Shown here in pieces: positions 17,130 through 27,650 of a DNA stretch of 64,000 nt (within the stretch, counting starts at the first letter, position 1; every line of letters starts with the position of its first letter). Below the pieces are notes generated by a model that was not told where the DNA came from, did not search any database, and saw nothing but the letters and a program-made list of their open reading frames with translations. The position numbers were made by a program, and so were the translations under genes. Origin of the DNA: Microtetraspora malaysiensis (GTDB lineage: Bacteria > Actinomycetota > Actinomycetes > Streptosporangiales > Streptosporangiaceae); NCBI RefSeq assembly GCF_001528665.1, contig NZ_BBYJ01000014.1, forward strand, positions 178,181 through 242,180, in the 5' to 3' direction.

Positions 17130-19070
17130 CTAGGCGTGGTCCGGTGCGGGGTCGGCGAGCCATCGGTCGAACCAGGCGCGGGTGCGGCGCAGCACGTCGA
17201 GCTGGTGGTTGCGTTCCAGGATCGGGTGACCTTCTCTCGGGTAGACGACGAACTCGTGCTCGACCCCGAACCGCCGTAGGGCGCGGTGGAAGTACGTGGC
17301 CTGGCCGACCGGCACATTCGGGTCGTCCTCGCCGTGCAGGATCAGCACCGGGGTACTGATCTTCGAGGCGTAGGAGATGGGGCTGACCTGATCGTGGCGG
17401 TGTGGGCCGGCCCCCTCCCAGCCGCAGCTGCCACCGAGCCCCGCGTCCCAGATCCCCCATTCCCCGGTGGCGAGGAGCATGCCCCAGTCGCTGATGCCCG
17501 CGCCCATCACCGCGGCCTTGAACCTGCTCGTCTGCCCGACGGCCCAGGCCGCCATGAACCCGCCGTGGCTCCACCCGCCGATCCCGAGCCGGTCGGGGTC
17601 GGCGACGCCGTCGGCGACCAGCAGGTCGATGCCGCTGACGATGTCCGTCCACTCGTCCATGCCGACCGCTCCCGCGACGCTCGCCGCGAAGGCGTGCCCG
17701 CGGCCCTCGCCGCCGCGCGGATTGGGCAGGAAGACGGCGTACCCCGCGGCCGCGAGCCACTGCGCCGACGGGCTCGTGCCGAGCAGGAACTGGTCGGCGT
17801 ACCTGTCGTACGGGCCACCGTGCACCAGCGTGATCAGCGGGAACGGGCCGTCCTGACGGGTCCTCGCGACGGGCAGGATCAACAGCCCGTCGAGGTCGAG
17901 CCCGTCGGACGCCTGGTAGGACAGGCGTTCCTGCGTTCCCCACGTGATCCCGCGCAGTTCGGGCCTGGTGTCGCTGAGCCGCGCCAGCCGGCCGGTGGGT
18001 GGCCCCGCGTGAACGTTTTTCGGCTCGTAGGCCGTACTCGCCACCACGGCGACGACGTCGCCCGATCCGCTGGCGGTCATCAAGCCCCCGTAGCCGTCCA
18101 GGCGCGACATCGGCTGGAACCGCCGCGTCTTGGGATCGAGCCGGTGGATCGCGGTGTCGAGCCTGTCGGCGAACAGCGCCAGTGGCGGCCCGTCCGCGAC
18201 CTGCGCCAGGCCGGACGGGCAGACGGCCATGCCGCTGGTCAGGTTGTGCTGCTTCTCCGCGGCACCGTTCTCGGGCACGGTGAGATCGAAGACGGCGCGG
18301 CCCCCGACCGGGCCGGGCGGAGTCGTCGCCAGGTAGCACAGGTGCCAGCTGCCGTCGGTTTTCCACCAGGTCAGGGCGGACGGATCCAACTCGGCCGGGC
18401 CGAGATCCCGGACCTTGCCGGTTTCCGGGTCGACCAGGTGCAGCTCGCCGGCGGGGACGACCGGATCGAGATCGGGGGTGGCCCGGGTGAGCACCGCGAG
18501 CGGACCGCCGTCCGGGCGCTGCGCCAGTTCGACGACGTGCCGGTCGCCGAGTCCGTCCACCACGCGTAACCGGCCGGTGTCCAGGTCGAGCAGCCGCAAC
18601 CGTCCGTAGGGCACCCGCTCTCCCCACACTTTGGCGTCGTCGCGTTCGGCTTTCCTGCGCTCGTCCTCATCGGTCGGCTCGTCGGCGGCCACCACGGCGA
18701 CCCGTCGGCCGTCGGCAAGCGGGAGGCAGTTGGAGACCCCGCTCTTCCAGGTGGTCAGCGCCTGCGCCTGCCCGCCGCCGACCGGGATCCGATACAGCTG
18801 GGTGGTGCCGCGCGTCAGCCGGTCGGATCCGAAGAAGAGCGAGGCCGAGTCCGGCGCCCAGCGGGGGTCGGAGTCCCCTGCACTGCCTTCGGTCAGTTTC
18901 CTGGGTGGTGAGCTCGCGTCGGTGGCGGCGACCCAGATGGCGCTGCTCGGATGCTGCTCTTCACGCGTGTACGCGGCGACCGTGTAGGCGACCCGGCGGC
19001 CGTCGGGAGAGATCACCGGATGCCGCGGTATGGCGCCGTCCACGATCAGGTCTGGCGTGACCGTACTCAT
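17130..19070 (-). CDS. S9 family prolyl oligopeptidase-like serine peptidase
   Basis: A 646-residue protein with a beta-propeller N-terminal part (repeated SPDGRRVAYTV-like and APDSASLFF blades) and a C-terminal alpha/beta hydrolase domain. The nucleophile is the Ser in GIGGWSHGGFMAAWA, the acid lies in LHGEDDPNVPVGQ and the His in YPREGHPILER, in the order expected for acylaminoacyl and dipeptidyl peptidases of family S9. The start at 19070 is chosen for GGAGGA upstream; the longer frame adds 14 arginine-rich residues without support. No signal peptide, so it is cytoplasmic. Confidence 0.87.
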   Translation of the reverse strand: MSTVTPDLIVDGAIPRHPVISPDGRRVAYTVAAYTREEQHPSSAIWVAATDASSPPRKLTEGSAGDSDPRWAPDSASLFFGSDRLTRGTTQLYRIPVGGGQAQALTTWKSGVSNCLPLADGRRVAVVAADEPTDEDERRKAERDDAKVWGERVPYGRLRLLDLDTGRLRVVDGLGDRHVVELAQRPDGGPLAVLTRATPDLDPVVPAGELHLVDPETGKVRDLGPAELDPSALTWWKTDGSWHLCYLATTPPGPVGGRAVFDLTVPENGAAEKQHNLTSGMAVCPSGLAQVADGPPLALFADRLDTAIHRLDPKTRRFQPMSRLDGYGGLMTASGSGDVVAVVASTAYEPKNVHAGPPTGRLARLSDTRPELRGITWGTQERLSYQASDGLDLDGLLILPVARTRQDGPFPLITLVHGGPYDRYADQFLLGTSPSAQWLAAAGYAVFLPNPRGGEGRGHAFAASVAGAVGMDEWTDIVSGIDLLVADGVADPDRLGIGGWSHGGFMAAWAVGQTSRFKAAVMGAGISDWGMLLATGEWGIWDAGLGGSCGWEGAGPHRHDQVSPISYASKISTPVLILHGEDDPNVPVGQATYFHRALRRFGVEHEFVVYPREGHPILERNHQLDVLRRTRAWFDRWLADPAPDHA

Positions 19071-19148
19071 CGAGCTCGTCCTCCAGCGTCGGCGTAGGCG
19101 AGTCCCCATCACATCAGGCGAGCACGGCGGGCGACAGACCCTTGATCA

Positions 19149-19706
19149 TCACAGGCGGAAGAGCCGCCAGAACGCCAGGGTCACCTCCGCGGCGGGGGCC
19201 GGACGGTCGCCGGTGACCCAGTGGGCGATCACGCCGGTGAGGGCGCCGGCCAGGTAGGTGGCGTGCACGTCGGCGGGGACCTCGTCGAACCCCCCGGGTC
19301 GTGCCCCGGCGACGAAGCGCGCGGCCAGTTCGGCGGTCAGCCGTTCACGCATGCGCGTGGCGAACAGCGCGCTGCCCTGGGCGCCCAGCATCCGCCCGTA
19401 CAGCGTGGCGCGGGCGGCCACGTGCTCGAACAGGTCGATCAGCGGCTCGGGCGCCCGGTCCGGGGGCGCGTCCCGTGGGCACAGTGCGGCGGCCCGCGCG
19501 ATCTGGGCGATCGTGTCCTCCATGGCGTCGGTCACGAGCGCGTCCACGTCGGGGAAGTGCAGGTAGACCGTCGCCCGGTTCACCCCGGCGCGCCTGGCCA
19601 CCTCGGCCATCGTGATGGCGCCCAGCTCCTTGCCGGCTGCCAGGTCGAGTATCGCGGCCCGCAGGCGGGCCCGGGTGCGTTGCGCGCGGGGATCATCCGG
19701 GTTCAC
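19149..19706 (-). CDS. TetR-family transcriptional regulator
   Basis: A 185-residue regulator. The start is the GTG at 19706, which gives the normal short arm before the helix-turn-helix (ITMAEVARRAGVNRATVYLHFPDVDALV, residues 31-58). The C-terminal domain resembles those that bind small hydrophobic ligands. It is divergent from the FrnE-like gene with 57 bases between, and two palindromes there are its likely operators. The inducer is unknown. Confidence 0.85.
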   Translation of the reverse strand: MNPDDPRAQRTRARLRAAILDLAAGKELGAITMAEVARRAGVNRATVYLHFPDVDALVTDAMEDTIAQIARAAALCPRDAPPDRAPEPLIDLFEHVAARATLYGRMLGAQGSALFATRMRERLTAELAARFVAGARPGGFDEVPADVHATYLAGALTGVIAHWVTGDRPAPAAEVTLAFWRLFRL

Positions 19707-19719
19707 GATCCCGACTATA

Positions 19720-19749
19720 CGACACGTGTTGCTTAATCGACATATGTCG
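19720..19749. promoter_or_regulatory. Twin TetR operators
   Basis: CGACACGTGTTG (19720-19731) and the perfect palindrome CGACATATGTCG (19738-19749) share CGACA-TGT-G architecture with centres 18 bases apart. They fill the gap between the divergent TetR and FrnE-like genes, as expected for autoregulation plus control of the partner. Confidence 0.7.
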
Positions 19750-19763
19750 CATAGATTCTGGGC

Positions 19764-20741
19764 ATGCGAATCGAGATCTGGGCGGACGTGGTCTGCGCAT
19801 GGGCGTACATCGGCAAGCGGCGGCTGGAGACGGCCCTGGCCGATCCGGCCCTGGACGGCCTCCCCGTCGAGGTCGTGTGGCGGCCCTTCCGGATCGACCC
19901 CACCGCTCCGGCCCAGGCCATCCCGATCGAGGAGATGTACCGCGATCCGATGGTGGACGCCGCGCTGAGCCGGTGCGCGCCCGGCCTGTCGCCCGCGGAG
20001 AACCGGGTCCGCGTCTCCGAGATCGCCGCCGAGGAAGGGCTGGGGCCGCGCTGGGGAGCGGCCTGGCGCGCCGACACCCACGACGCCCACCGGCTGCTCG
20101 CCCTGGCGTTCGAACACGGCGGAGCGGCCCGGCAGGACGCCGTGGCCGAGCAGGTGATGAAGGCGCACTTCATCGAGGGTCGTGACATCAGCGACCGCGA
20201 TGCCCTCGCGGCCATCGCGGCCGAGGCGGGCTTCGCCGACGGCGCCGCGCTGCTGGACACCGACGCGGGCGAGGAGATGGTGCGGGAACTGCTGCTCATC
20301 GGCAAGGCCAGGGGTGTGGCGACCTCGCCGACGATCGTCGTCGGCGACCGCGCGCTGGCCGGCGCCCAGCCCGCCGAGGTGATCAGGGACTTCCTCCTCC
20401 AGGGCGGCCGGCGGCGCGAACTGCCCGAGGAGGTGGAACGCCTGCGCTACGCCGAGTCCCTGCTCGACCAGCGTGATCCGCTCGGCGCGCTCGTCCTGCT
20501 GCGCCCCCTGCTCGAGGCGCACGGCGACGACCGGGGCGTCCGCATGCTCGCCGCCCGCGCCTACTTCGTCTCGGCGCAGCTCGGGCGGGCCCGCGCCATG
20601 CTTGAGCTGTTGGCGGCCGACGTGCCGGACGACTCCTACGTCCGCCACCTGCTCGGCCGTACCCTCCAACGCCAGGGCCTGGTCGCGGAGGCCGCCCCGC
20701 ACCTGAGCATGGCCGCCGCCATGTCCCCGGAGTTCGCCTGA
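19764..20741 (+). CDS. FrnE-like DsbA-family protein with C-terminal TPR region
   Basis: A 325-residue cytoplasmic thioredoxin-fold protein (MRIEIWADVVCAWAYIGKRR) of the 2-hydroxychromene-2-carboxylate isomerase/DsbA group. Typical FrnE proteins have CPWC here; this one reads CAWA, so the second cysteine is absent and disulfide chemistry is doubtful. KARGVATSPTIVVGD carries the usual loop before the cis-Pro, but with Ser-Pro. The last 100 residues (LRYAESLLDQRDPLGALVLL, GRARAMLELLAADVPDD) form two or three TPR-like helix pairs not found in plain FrnE. It is divergent from a TetR gene. Confidence 0.78.
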   Translation: MRIEIWADVVCAWAYIGKRRLETALADPALDGLPVEVVWRPFRIDPTAPAQAIPIEEMYRDPMVDAALSRCAPGLSPAENRVRVSEIAAEEGLGPRWGAAWRADTHDAHRLLALAFEHGGAARQDAVAEQVMKAHFIEGRDISDRDALAAIAAEAGFADGAALLDTDAGEEMVRELLLIGKARGVATSPTIVVGDRALAGAQPAEVIRDFLLQGGRRRELPEEVERLRYAESLLDQRDPLGALVLLRPLLEAHGDDRGVRMLAARAYFVSAQLGRARAMLELLAADVPDDSYVRHLLGRTLQRQGLVAEAAPHLSMAAAMSPEFA

Positions 20742-20867
20742 TCGGCCCCGATCCCGGGTCGTTGACGCCTTGGCAGGAACGAGTCCTCGTTGTTGAAGCG
20801 CTCGCCGAGACGTGGGCCCCATCGGAAAGCCTTTGCACGCGATCCTTTTGCTCCGTCATGATCGAGC

Positions 20868-21653
20868 ATGGCAGTGACACAAGAACTGCTCGCCTACTAC
20901 GAGCAGGACAGAGAGCACGGGCGACTTCGGGAAGACCGCGGCCGGTTGGAGTTCTGGCGGACACAGGATGTCCTGCGCCGGATGCTTCCACCGGCGCCGG
21001 CTCGAGTGCTGGATGTGGGCGGTGGCACCGGGGTGCACGCCGAGTGGCTGGCCGCCGACGGCTATGACGTCGAGTTGCTGGACCCCGTCCCGCTTCACGT
21101 GGAGCGGGCGCGCCGGCTGACCGGGGTAGCGGCGCGTGTGGGCGATGCACGGCGACTGCCCGTTCCGGATGAGAGCGTGGACGTTGTTCTTCTCCTGGGC
21201 CCGCTCTATCACCTGACCGAGCGAGCTGATCGCGTCAGTGCTCTGGCAGAAGCCCGGCGTGCCGTGCGTCGCGGCGGGCTGGTGGCGGCCGCGACCATCA
21301 GCCGCTACTCGGCCGTCCACGATGGCGTGCGTCAGGGCTTCTACCTCAACGACGAATTCCGCGCAGCCGCCGATGCCGCCGCCACGGGCAGCATCATGCG
21401 GTCACCGAGGTCAGGATTCACCGCCTATTTCCACGACCCGGCGGAGATCCCGCTGGAGTTCGCCGACGCAGGGTTTCCCAGCGTGGAGCACTACGGACTC
21501 CAAGGCGCCTTCTGGCTCTACGGAGACGTCAACGACTGGCTCGACGACCCAGAACGCCGCAGCCTCATGCTGGACGCCCTGCGTTCAATGGAATCGGTGC
21601 CGTCGCTTCTCGGAGTCAGCGGGCACATACTCACCATCACCCATCGCGGCTGA
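20868..21653 (+). CDS. SAM-dependent class I methyltransferase
   Basis: A 261-residue cytoplasmic enzyme. Motif I is ARVLDVGGGTGVHAEWLA (residues 42-60), the acidic residue of motif II is in YDVELLDPV, and motif IV is VDVVLLLGPLYHL, the UbiE/COQ5 style. Its N-terminal helices (LLAYYEQDREHGRL) and the C-terminal AFWLYGDVNDWLDDP block belong to a family common in Firmicutes and actinomycetes whose substrate is unknown. No operon partner. Confidence 0.82.
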   Translation: MAVTQELLAYYEQDREHGRLREDRGRLEFWRTQDVLRRMLPPAPARVLDVGGGTGVHAEWLAADGYDVELLDPVPLHVERARRLTGVAARVGDARRLPVPDESVDVVLLLGPLYHLTERADRVSALAEARRAVRRGGLVAAATISRYSAVHDGVRQGFYLNDEFRAAADAAATGSIMRSPRSGFTAYFHDPAEIPLEFADAGFPSVEHYGLQGAFWLYGDVNDWLDDPERRSLMLDALRSMESVPSLLGVSGHILTITHRG

Positions 21654-21862
21654 AAGCGTTGACGGATCAGCCGACGGCGGGCACGGACGGCCGCCGGGCG
21701 CACTCGCCCAGCGGAAGAGCGCGCTGGTTCCTGTGTGACTTGCGTCATAGTTGGTGATCATCCGCCCACCCGTGAGACATGATTCGAAGCGGCGGTTACC
21801 AACCAGTAGGCAGCAAGTCGACCGCCTTTCACCACGTCGTTCTCCCATGCCGGAGGGGATCG

Positions 21863-22252
21863 TTGTCGTTGATCACCATCAAGAACGCCGTCCATGGCGA
21901 GATCGCCGTCGGCACCGTACTGGTCTGGACGAAGCAGTACACGGACCATGAGGTGGCCGAATACTGCGAGTTGAGTGGCGCACCGGCGGATCCGCTGCCC
22001 GAGCACCTGCCGTACCTGCTGGCCGTCGCCCCACTGACCAAGCTCGGAGGGGATCTCAACTACCTTTCCCGCCAGATGGATTGGACAGCCGCTCGATCGA
22101 TCCGGCGGAACGAGGCGATCACCGCCGAACTGGAGGTCACCCGCCTGGAGCCGACCGACGGGATGACCAAGATCGCTTTCAACGCCCGCATCCGGTGCGG
22201 GGACGAGCTGGTGATCACCGGCCACAGTAAGGGCCTCATCGTCGGTGAATAG
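21863..22252 (+). CDS. MaoC-like hotdog protein, possible dehydratase subunit A
   Basis: A 129-residue protein if translation starts at the TTG (21863), which has GGAGGGGAT 3 to 5 bases upstream; longer frames back to 21779 add residues of low character. VWTKQYTDHEVAEYCELSGAPADPLPEHLP resembles the substrate-binding half of a MaoC dehydratase, and LPYLLAVAPLTKLGGDLNYLSRQMDW the central helix and strand. The catalytic D-H pair is not clear. The next gene codes for a second hotdog protein, so the two probably pair like HadA/HadB-type acyl dehydratases. Confidence 0.6.
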   Translation: MSLITIKNAVHGEIAVGTVLVWTKQYTDHEVAEYCELSGAPADPLPEHLPYLLAVAPLTKLGGDLNYLSRQMDWTAARSIRRNEAITAELEVTRLEPTDGMTKIAFNARIRCGDELVITGHSKGLIVGE

Positions 22253-22271
22253 AGAGATCGGACGTACTGCC

Positions 22272-22667
22272 GTGAGCATCACTCGCACCGCCACGCGCGC
22301 CTTCACCCCCGAGGACATCGACACCTGCGCCCGCCTCACCGGCGACCTGGGGTCGCACCACATGATCGGCTTCGGCGACCGCCGGATGACCCAAGGCGTG
22401 CTCACCCTCTCCGCGGTGCCCCTGCTCGCCGGCCCGGGGGTGCACATGCGCGAGCTCTCCTTCGCCTTCCTCGCCCCGGTCTACGCGGGAGACACCGTCA
22501 CCGCCACCGTCCGCCTCACCGAGTCCGAGGATCCGCTTCTTGCGACCTGCGAGGTCAGCGTGGTGAAGGACGACGGCACCACGGTCCTGACCGGCACCGG
22601 CATCGCCGAACTGTCCCGCGCGCCGGCCGGCGAACTCGCCACCGAGACGGTGACCGGCGGGGGCTGA
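22272..22667 (+). CDS. MaoC-like hotdog dehydratase, possible subunit B
   Basis: A single hotdog domain of about 131 residues: RAFTPEDIDTCARLTGDLGSHHM at the start, then MTQGVLTLSAVPLLAGPG (hot-dog helix) and LSFAFLAPVYAGDTVTATVRL. The FTPEDI-LTGD-H pattern is that of the (R)-specific enoyl-CoA hydratase family, in which Asp and His are catalytic. The GTG at 22245 overlapping the previous stop is an alternative start. It is likely co-transcribed with the preceding hotdog gene. Confidence 0.65.
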   Translation: MSITRTATRAFTPEDIDTCARLTGDLGSHHMIGFGDRRMTQGVLTLSAVPLLAGPGVHMRELSFAFLAPVYAGDTVTATVRLTESEDPLLATCEVSVVKDDGTTVLTGTGIAELSRAPAGELATETVTGGG

Positions 22668-22762
22668 ACCGCGCCCACCACGAGCCCGCCGCGCGGTGGG
22701 CATCATCAACCCGGGCGGCAGGCCACGCCGTACCAGGGCGGACGTCACCGGACGCGGCGCTA

Positions 22763-22805
22763 AAGTGGGTTCATTCGTTCTCTTGTATAATTCGTGTTTA
22801 TGAAG
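22763..22805 (+). promoter_or_regulatory. Promoter and probable FurA box of furA-katG
   Basis: An unusually AT-rich patch directly upstream of the furA gene. It contains TATAAT at 22786-22791 about 30 bases before the ATG, and TTCAT/ATGAA inverted ends at 22770 and 22799. In other actinomycetes FurA binds such an AT-rich site overlapping its own promoter. No strong -35 is seen. Confidence 0.5.
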
Positions 22806-22819
22806 GTAGGTTTCGTTCC

Positions 22820-23257
22820 ATGACCGCACCGGGGACCCCGACCACCGCCGAAGAACTGCGCGGTGTAGGCCTGCGGGTGACGGCCGCCCGTGTCGCGATG
22901 CTTGAGACCGTCCGGGACGGTGACCACCTCGACGTCGAGGCGATCGCCTCCGGGGTGCGCGACCGTGTGGGCCATGTCTCCCTCCAGGCCGTGTACGAGG
23001 CCCTCCACGCGCTCACCGCGGCGGGACTCGTCCGCCGCATCGAACCGGCCGGGAGCCCGGCCCGGTTCGAGGGACGTGTCGGGGACAACCACCACCACGT
23101 CGTATGCCGGTCGTGCGGCGTCGTCGCCGACATCGACTGCGCGGTCGGCCAGGCGCCCTGCCTGACCGCGTCCGACGGCCACGGCTTCGCCATCGACGAG
23201 GCCGAGGTCATCTACTGGGGCCTGTGCCCCGCCTGTTCTACTGCCCGAAGTTCCTGA
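22820..23257 (+). CDS. furA: FurA-like redox-sensing repressor
   Basis: A 145-residue Fur-family protein. The winged helix covers residues 15-70 (LRVTAARVAMLETV, HVSLQAVYEALHALTAAGLVRR). The metal site is in GDNHHHVVCRSCG, with CxxC, and a second CPAC pair lies at the C terminus. FurA proteins with katG downstream sense peroxide through metal-bound cysteines and repress furA-katG. Here katG follows after 33 bases, the classic layout. Confidence 0.92.
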   Translation: MTAPGTPTTAEELRGVGLRVTAARVAMLETVRDGDHLDVEAIASGVRDRVGHVSLQAVYEALHALTAAGLVRRIEPAGSPARFEGRVGDNHHHVVCRSCGVVADIDCAVGQAPCLTASDGHGFAIDEAEVIYWGLCPACSTARSS

Positions 23258-23266
23258 ACATCGTGA

Positions 23267-25522
<2,256 letters not shown>

Positions 25523-25528
25523 TCACAG

Positions 25529-25620
25529 CGTCCAGGCCGGCCACCGCGCCGGCCTGGACGTCCTCGATTCGCATGAGCAAGCCCCGCGTGGCCGCCGGAT
25601 CCGGCGGCCACGCGGGGCTT
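25529..25620 (+). terminator. Double hairpin terminator after katG
   Basis: Two successive hairpins. The first has 12-base arms (CGTCCAGGCCGG, 25529-25540, and its complement, 25549-25560). The second, 25579-25620, is a perfect 42-base palindrome with 21-base arms centred on GGATCC, followed by TCGTC. They begin 7 bases after the katG stop. Confidence 0.8.
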
Positions 25621-25779
25621 TCGTCATCCCTCCGGATCGGCGCCGCCGGCGAAGCGGGACCGTGATCGTCGTTTGGAACCACCCGGTTGTAGATAGCTTC
25701 CACCGGGGGGAAGGAACCCACCTCAGCCACGTCGACACCCTCGGCGTCCATGCGATTACCCAAAGTAATCTACTGCTTC

Positions 25780-26286
25780 ATGGCAACGATGGATCGCGAA
25801 ACGCTCCTCGAACTCGTCCGCAACCGCCCCCTGCTCGCGGCCGAACTCCTCTGGACCGCCGTATCCATGAGCGACGAGGAGCCGATCGACGCGGATGCGC
25901 TCCGGCGTCGACCTCCGTGGACGGGACTCACGAGCACCGACGAGCCCGCCCTCGCCGCCCGCTACCGCGAGATCATGTCCGAGGCACGCCGGTCCCGCGC
26001 ACAGTCAGGCAGTGTCTTGCACGAGGGGTTGATCGCGTTCCTGCATGCCCGACTGGCCGAGGATCTGGACCAGGCCCACAGGTCAGCCGAGGCGAAGGAC
26101 CCCGGCTGGCGCAAGGCGGAGCGGGAACTGGCCGCGAAGCGGAACCGCGTGAATTTCCTGGAGTCCGTGCTCGTCGACGAGCTCTACCTGTCGGTCGAAG
26201 AGCACGCCCAGGCGGAGCACCTGCTGAAGCTGGAGGCGTCCGCGTACGACTGGCATGCCGACTACCAGGACGACTGGTGCCCCTGA
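25780..26286 (+). CDS. DUF6221-like protein
   Basis: A 168-residue protein. Its second half reads GLIAFLHARLAEDLDQAHRS, KAERELAAKRNRVNFLES and AEHLLKLEASAYDWHADYQDDWCP, the spacing and ending typical of the actinomycete family DUF6221 (LVAFLRARL..D, and a YADHPDY-EEW-P tail). The function is unknown; members are frequent on accessory DNA. The first 60 residues (MATMDRETLLELVRNRPLLAAELLWTA) are not typical of DUF6221 and may be an added helical module. ATTACCCAAAGTAAT, a small palindrome, lies 10 bases upstream. Confidence 0.6.
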   Translation: MATMDRETLLELVRNRPLLAAELLWTAVSMSDEEPIDADALRRRPPWTGLTSTDEPALAARYREIMSEARRSRAQSGSVLHEGLIAFLHARLAEDLDQAHRSAEAKDPGWRKAERELAAKRNRVNFLESVLVDELYLSVEEHAQAEHLLKLEASAYDWHADYQDDWCP

Positions 26287-26390
26287 GCCCGACCGACCGC
26301 CCGGAACCCGAATCGCCGCACGCATACCGAGAGACGAACGTAGAGTAATCGATCGCGTCCAAAGAGTCGCGGGCGTATGTAGACGAGTCC

Positions 26391-26924
26391 ATGCGTCTCG
26401 ATGGTGGTCTTTACGTGCTCGCGGCTGTCATCGTCCCGGACAGCCGGATCGCCGAGCACCGAGCAGCCTTGCGCGACCTCCTCCTGACGAAGCAACCGCG
26501 GTTGCATTGGCGAGACGAAGGACAGAAGCGGCGCTTGCACATCACGCGCGCCATCGCCCTCCTGTCCCCGACCACGGTCGTCGTGATCGGTACCGGACTC
26601 ACGCCGGCGAAGCAGCGACGAGCCCGGCGTAAGTGCCTGGAGCGGCTGCTGTGGCAGCTGGCGCTTCTTGACCTACATCAGGTCCTCATGGAACGGCGGA
26701 ACGCCGAAGGCAACAAAGAGGACCTCGACATGGTGAACGCCCTCCGCGCTCAGCAAGCGCTGCCTCAGGACATGCATGTCGAGTGGGGCGACCCCCTGGT
26801 CGAGGAGCTCCTTTGGCTTCCGGATGTCGTCGCAGGCATCGTCGCCAGAGCTGAGATGGGCGACGACACCTTGAGGAGCCTGCTGCTCGGCGAGCATCTG
26901 ATCGAGCGCGTGATCTGCGACTGA
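26391..26924 (+). CDS. DUF3800-like protein with its N terminus upstream of any normal start
   Basis: The 177-residue frame (GGLYVLAAVIVPDSR, LHWRDEGQKRRLHITRAI, TVVVIGTGL, and a C-terminal LPDVVAGIVARAEMGDDT) resembles DUF3800, a predicted RNase H-like fold. The family normally opens YVDESG, whose Asp is thought to be catalytic. Here YVDES is encoded in frame immediately before the ATG (26376-26390), but no ATG, GTG or TTG occurs between it and the TAA at 26346. Either an unusual start (ATC at 26352 is in frame) is used or the gene is damaged. It lies 104 bases after the DUF6221-like gene. Confidence 0.55.
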   Translation: MRLDGGLYVLAAVIVPDSRIAEHRAALRDLLLTKQPRLHWRDEGQKRRLHITRAIALLSPTTVVVIGTGLTPAKQRRARRKCLERLLWQLALLDLHQVLMERRNAEGNKEDLDMVNALRAQQALPQDMHVEWGDPLVEELLWLPDVVAGIVARAEMGDDTLRSLLLGEHLIERVICD

Positions 26925-26936
26925 TACGCAAAACGC

Positions 26937-26976
26937 GAAGCCCGGGTTCCCGTCAATTCCGGCGGTAAGCCCGGGC
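26937..26976 (+). terminator. Hairpin after the DUF3800-like gene
   Basis: AGCCCGGG and CCCGGGCT form 8-base arms around a loop of about 24 bases, shortly after the stop codon. No T-run. Confidence 0.5.
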
Positions 26977-27161
26977 TCACTTCCTCTCCCCCTCGCAGGG
27001 GGCGGCATCAGGAAGCATACCCCGGGAGACCGTTCCGCACATCACGTTGAGTAACATTCGCGTGACTTGCCAAGCCCGGCCGGGACGCTCAGAGGGGCGG
27101 CCCAGCGAGTATGTCGGGTGAACTGGGCCCAGGCTCCTCCAGATCGAACAGCGAGGCCGGG

Positions 27162-27455
27162 TCAGGGGGCGAGCGGTTCGTACGCGGTGACCTCCCGGGA
27201 GGCGAGGCGGGCGAGGCAGTCGCCGACGACGTACTTCTGGAAGTGCTCGGAGGCCCGGTGCGCCTCGAAGGCGGCGGCGTCGACGTACCGCTCGTAGATC
27301 ATGAACCGCCGGGGGTCGTCGGCGCAGACGTGGGCCTCGTAGCCGAGGTTGCCCGGCTCCGCGCGGGACAGCGGGGTGATGGTCCGGATGATGTCGGCGA
27401 CGGCGTTCTCCTCGCCGTCACGCGCGGTCCAGATAGCGAGCACGACGTAAGCCAT
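27162..27455 (-). CDS. Antibiotic biosynthesis monooxygenase (ABM) domain protein
   Basis: A 97-residue single-domain ferredoxin-like fold protein: MAYVVLAIWTARDGEENAVADII, LSRAEPGNLGYEAHVCADDP, FMIYERYVDAAAFEAHRASEHFQKYV. These are the strands and helix of ABM/YgiN-type quinol monooxygenases. Such proteins act as dimers on quinol-like compounds with no metal or flavin. It is divergent from the GlpP leader region and seems a lone gene. Confidence 0.82.
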   Translation of the reverse strand: MAYVVLAIWTARDGEENAVADIIRTITPLSRAEPGNLGYEAHVCADDPRRFMIYERYVDAAAFEAHRASEHFQKYVVGDCLARLASREVTAYEPLAP

Positions 27456-27508
27456 GACGGGGGACTTTAGGGTGAATGTCCCTAAATGTCACGCCCACCC
27501 CCTGGTGC

Positions 27509-27538
27509 TTGACATATCGAACGGGCTGGGAATAACGT
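27509..27538 (+). promoter_or_regulatory. Sigma-70-type promoter of the glpP operon
   Basis: TTGACA (27509-27514) and TAACGT (27533-27538) with an 18-base gap. It would start RNA near 27545, just before the leader hairpins. It is a better match to the bacterial consensus than anything else noticed in the window. Confidence 0.65.
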
Positions 27539-27547
27539 CCCGTCAAC

Positions 27548-27600
27548 CGACAGGCACAGACGAAGACATCCCTGTCAGTGGTCTTCGTCTGTGCTTTTTG
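27548..27600 (+). promoter_or_regulatory. Leader terminator with overlapping alternative hairpin (predicted GlpP-controlled antitermination site)
   Basis: An intrinsic terminator has a perfect 14-base stem, GCACAGACGAAGAC (27554-27567) with GTCTTCGTCTGTGC (27581-27594), followed by five T. A competing pair, GACAGG (27549-27554) with CCTGTC (27571-27576), spans the 5' arm of that stem and can form before it. This terminator/antiterminator layout lies between the promoter and the first gene of an operon that codes for GlpP, which in Bacillus acts on a leader terminator in response to glycerol-3-phosphate. The match of site and regulator is inference. Confidence 0.75.
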
Positions 27601-27650
27601 TCGTTCCTGGACCGCTGGCAAGGGACTCACCCCCCGAAAGGCGGCCGGGC

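Noticed and set aside
21685..21810. tRNA-like words (CCCAGCGGAAGAGCG, TTCGAA) on both strands between the methyltransferase and hotdog genes
   Set aside because: I could not pair an acceptor stem, anticodon stem and T arm in either orientation. At best it is a decayed tRNA or att-like remnant, so I did not call a tRNA.
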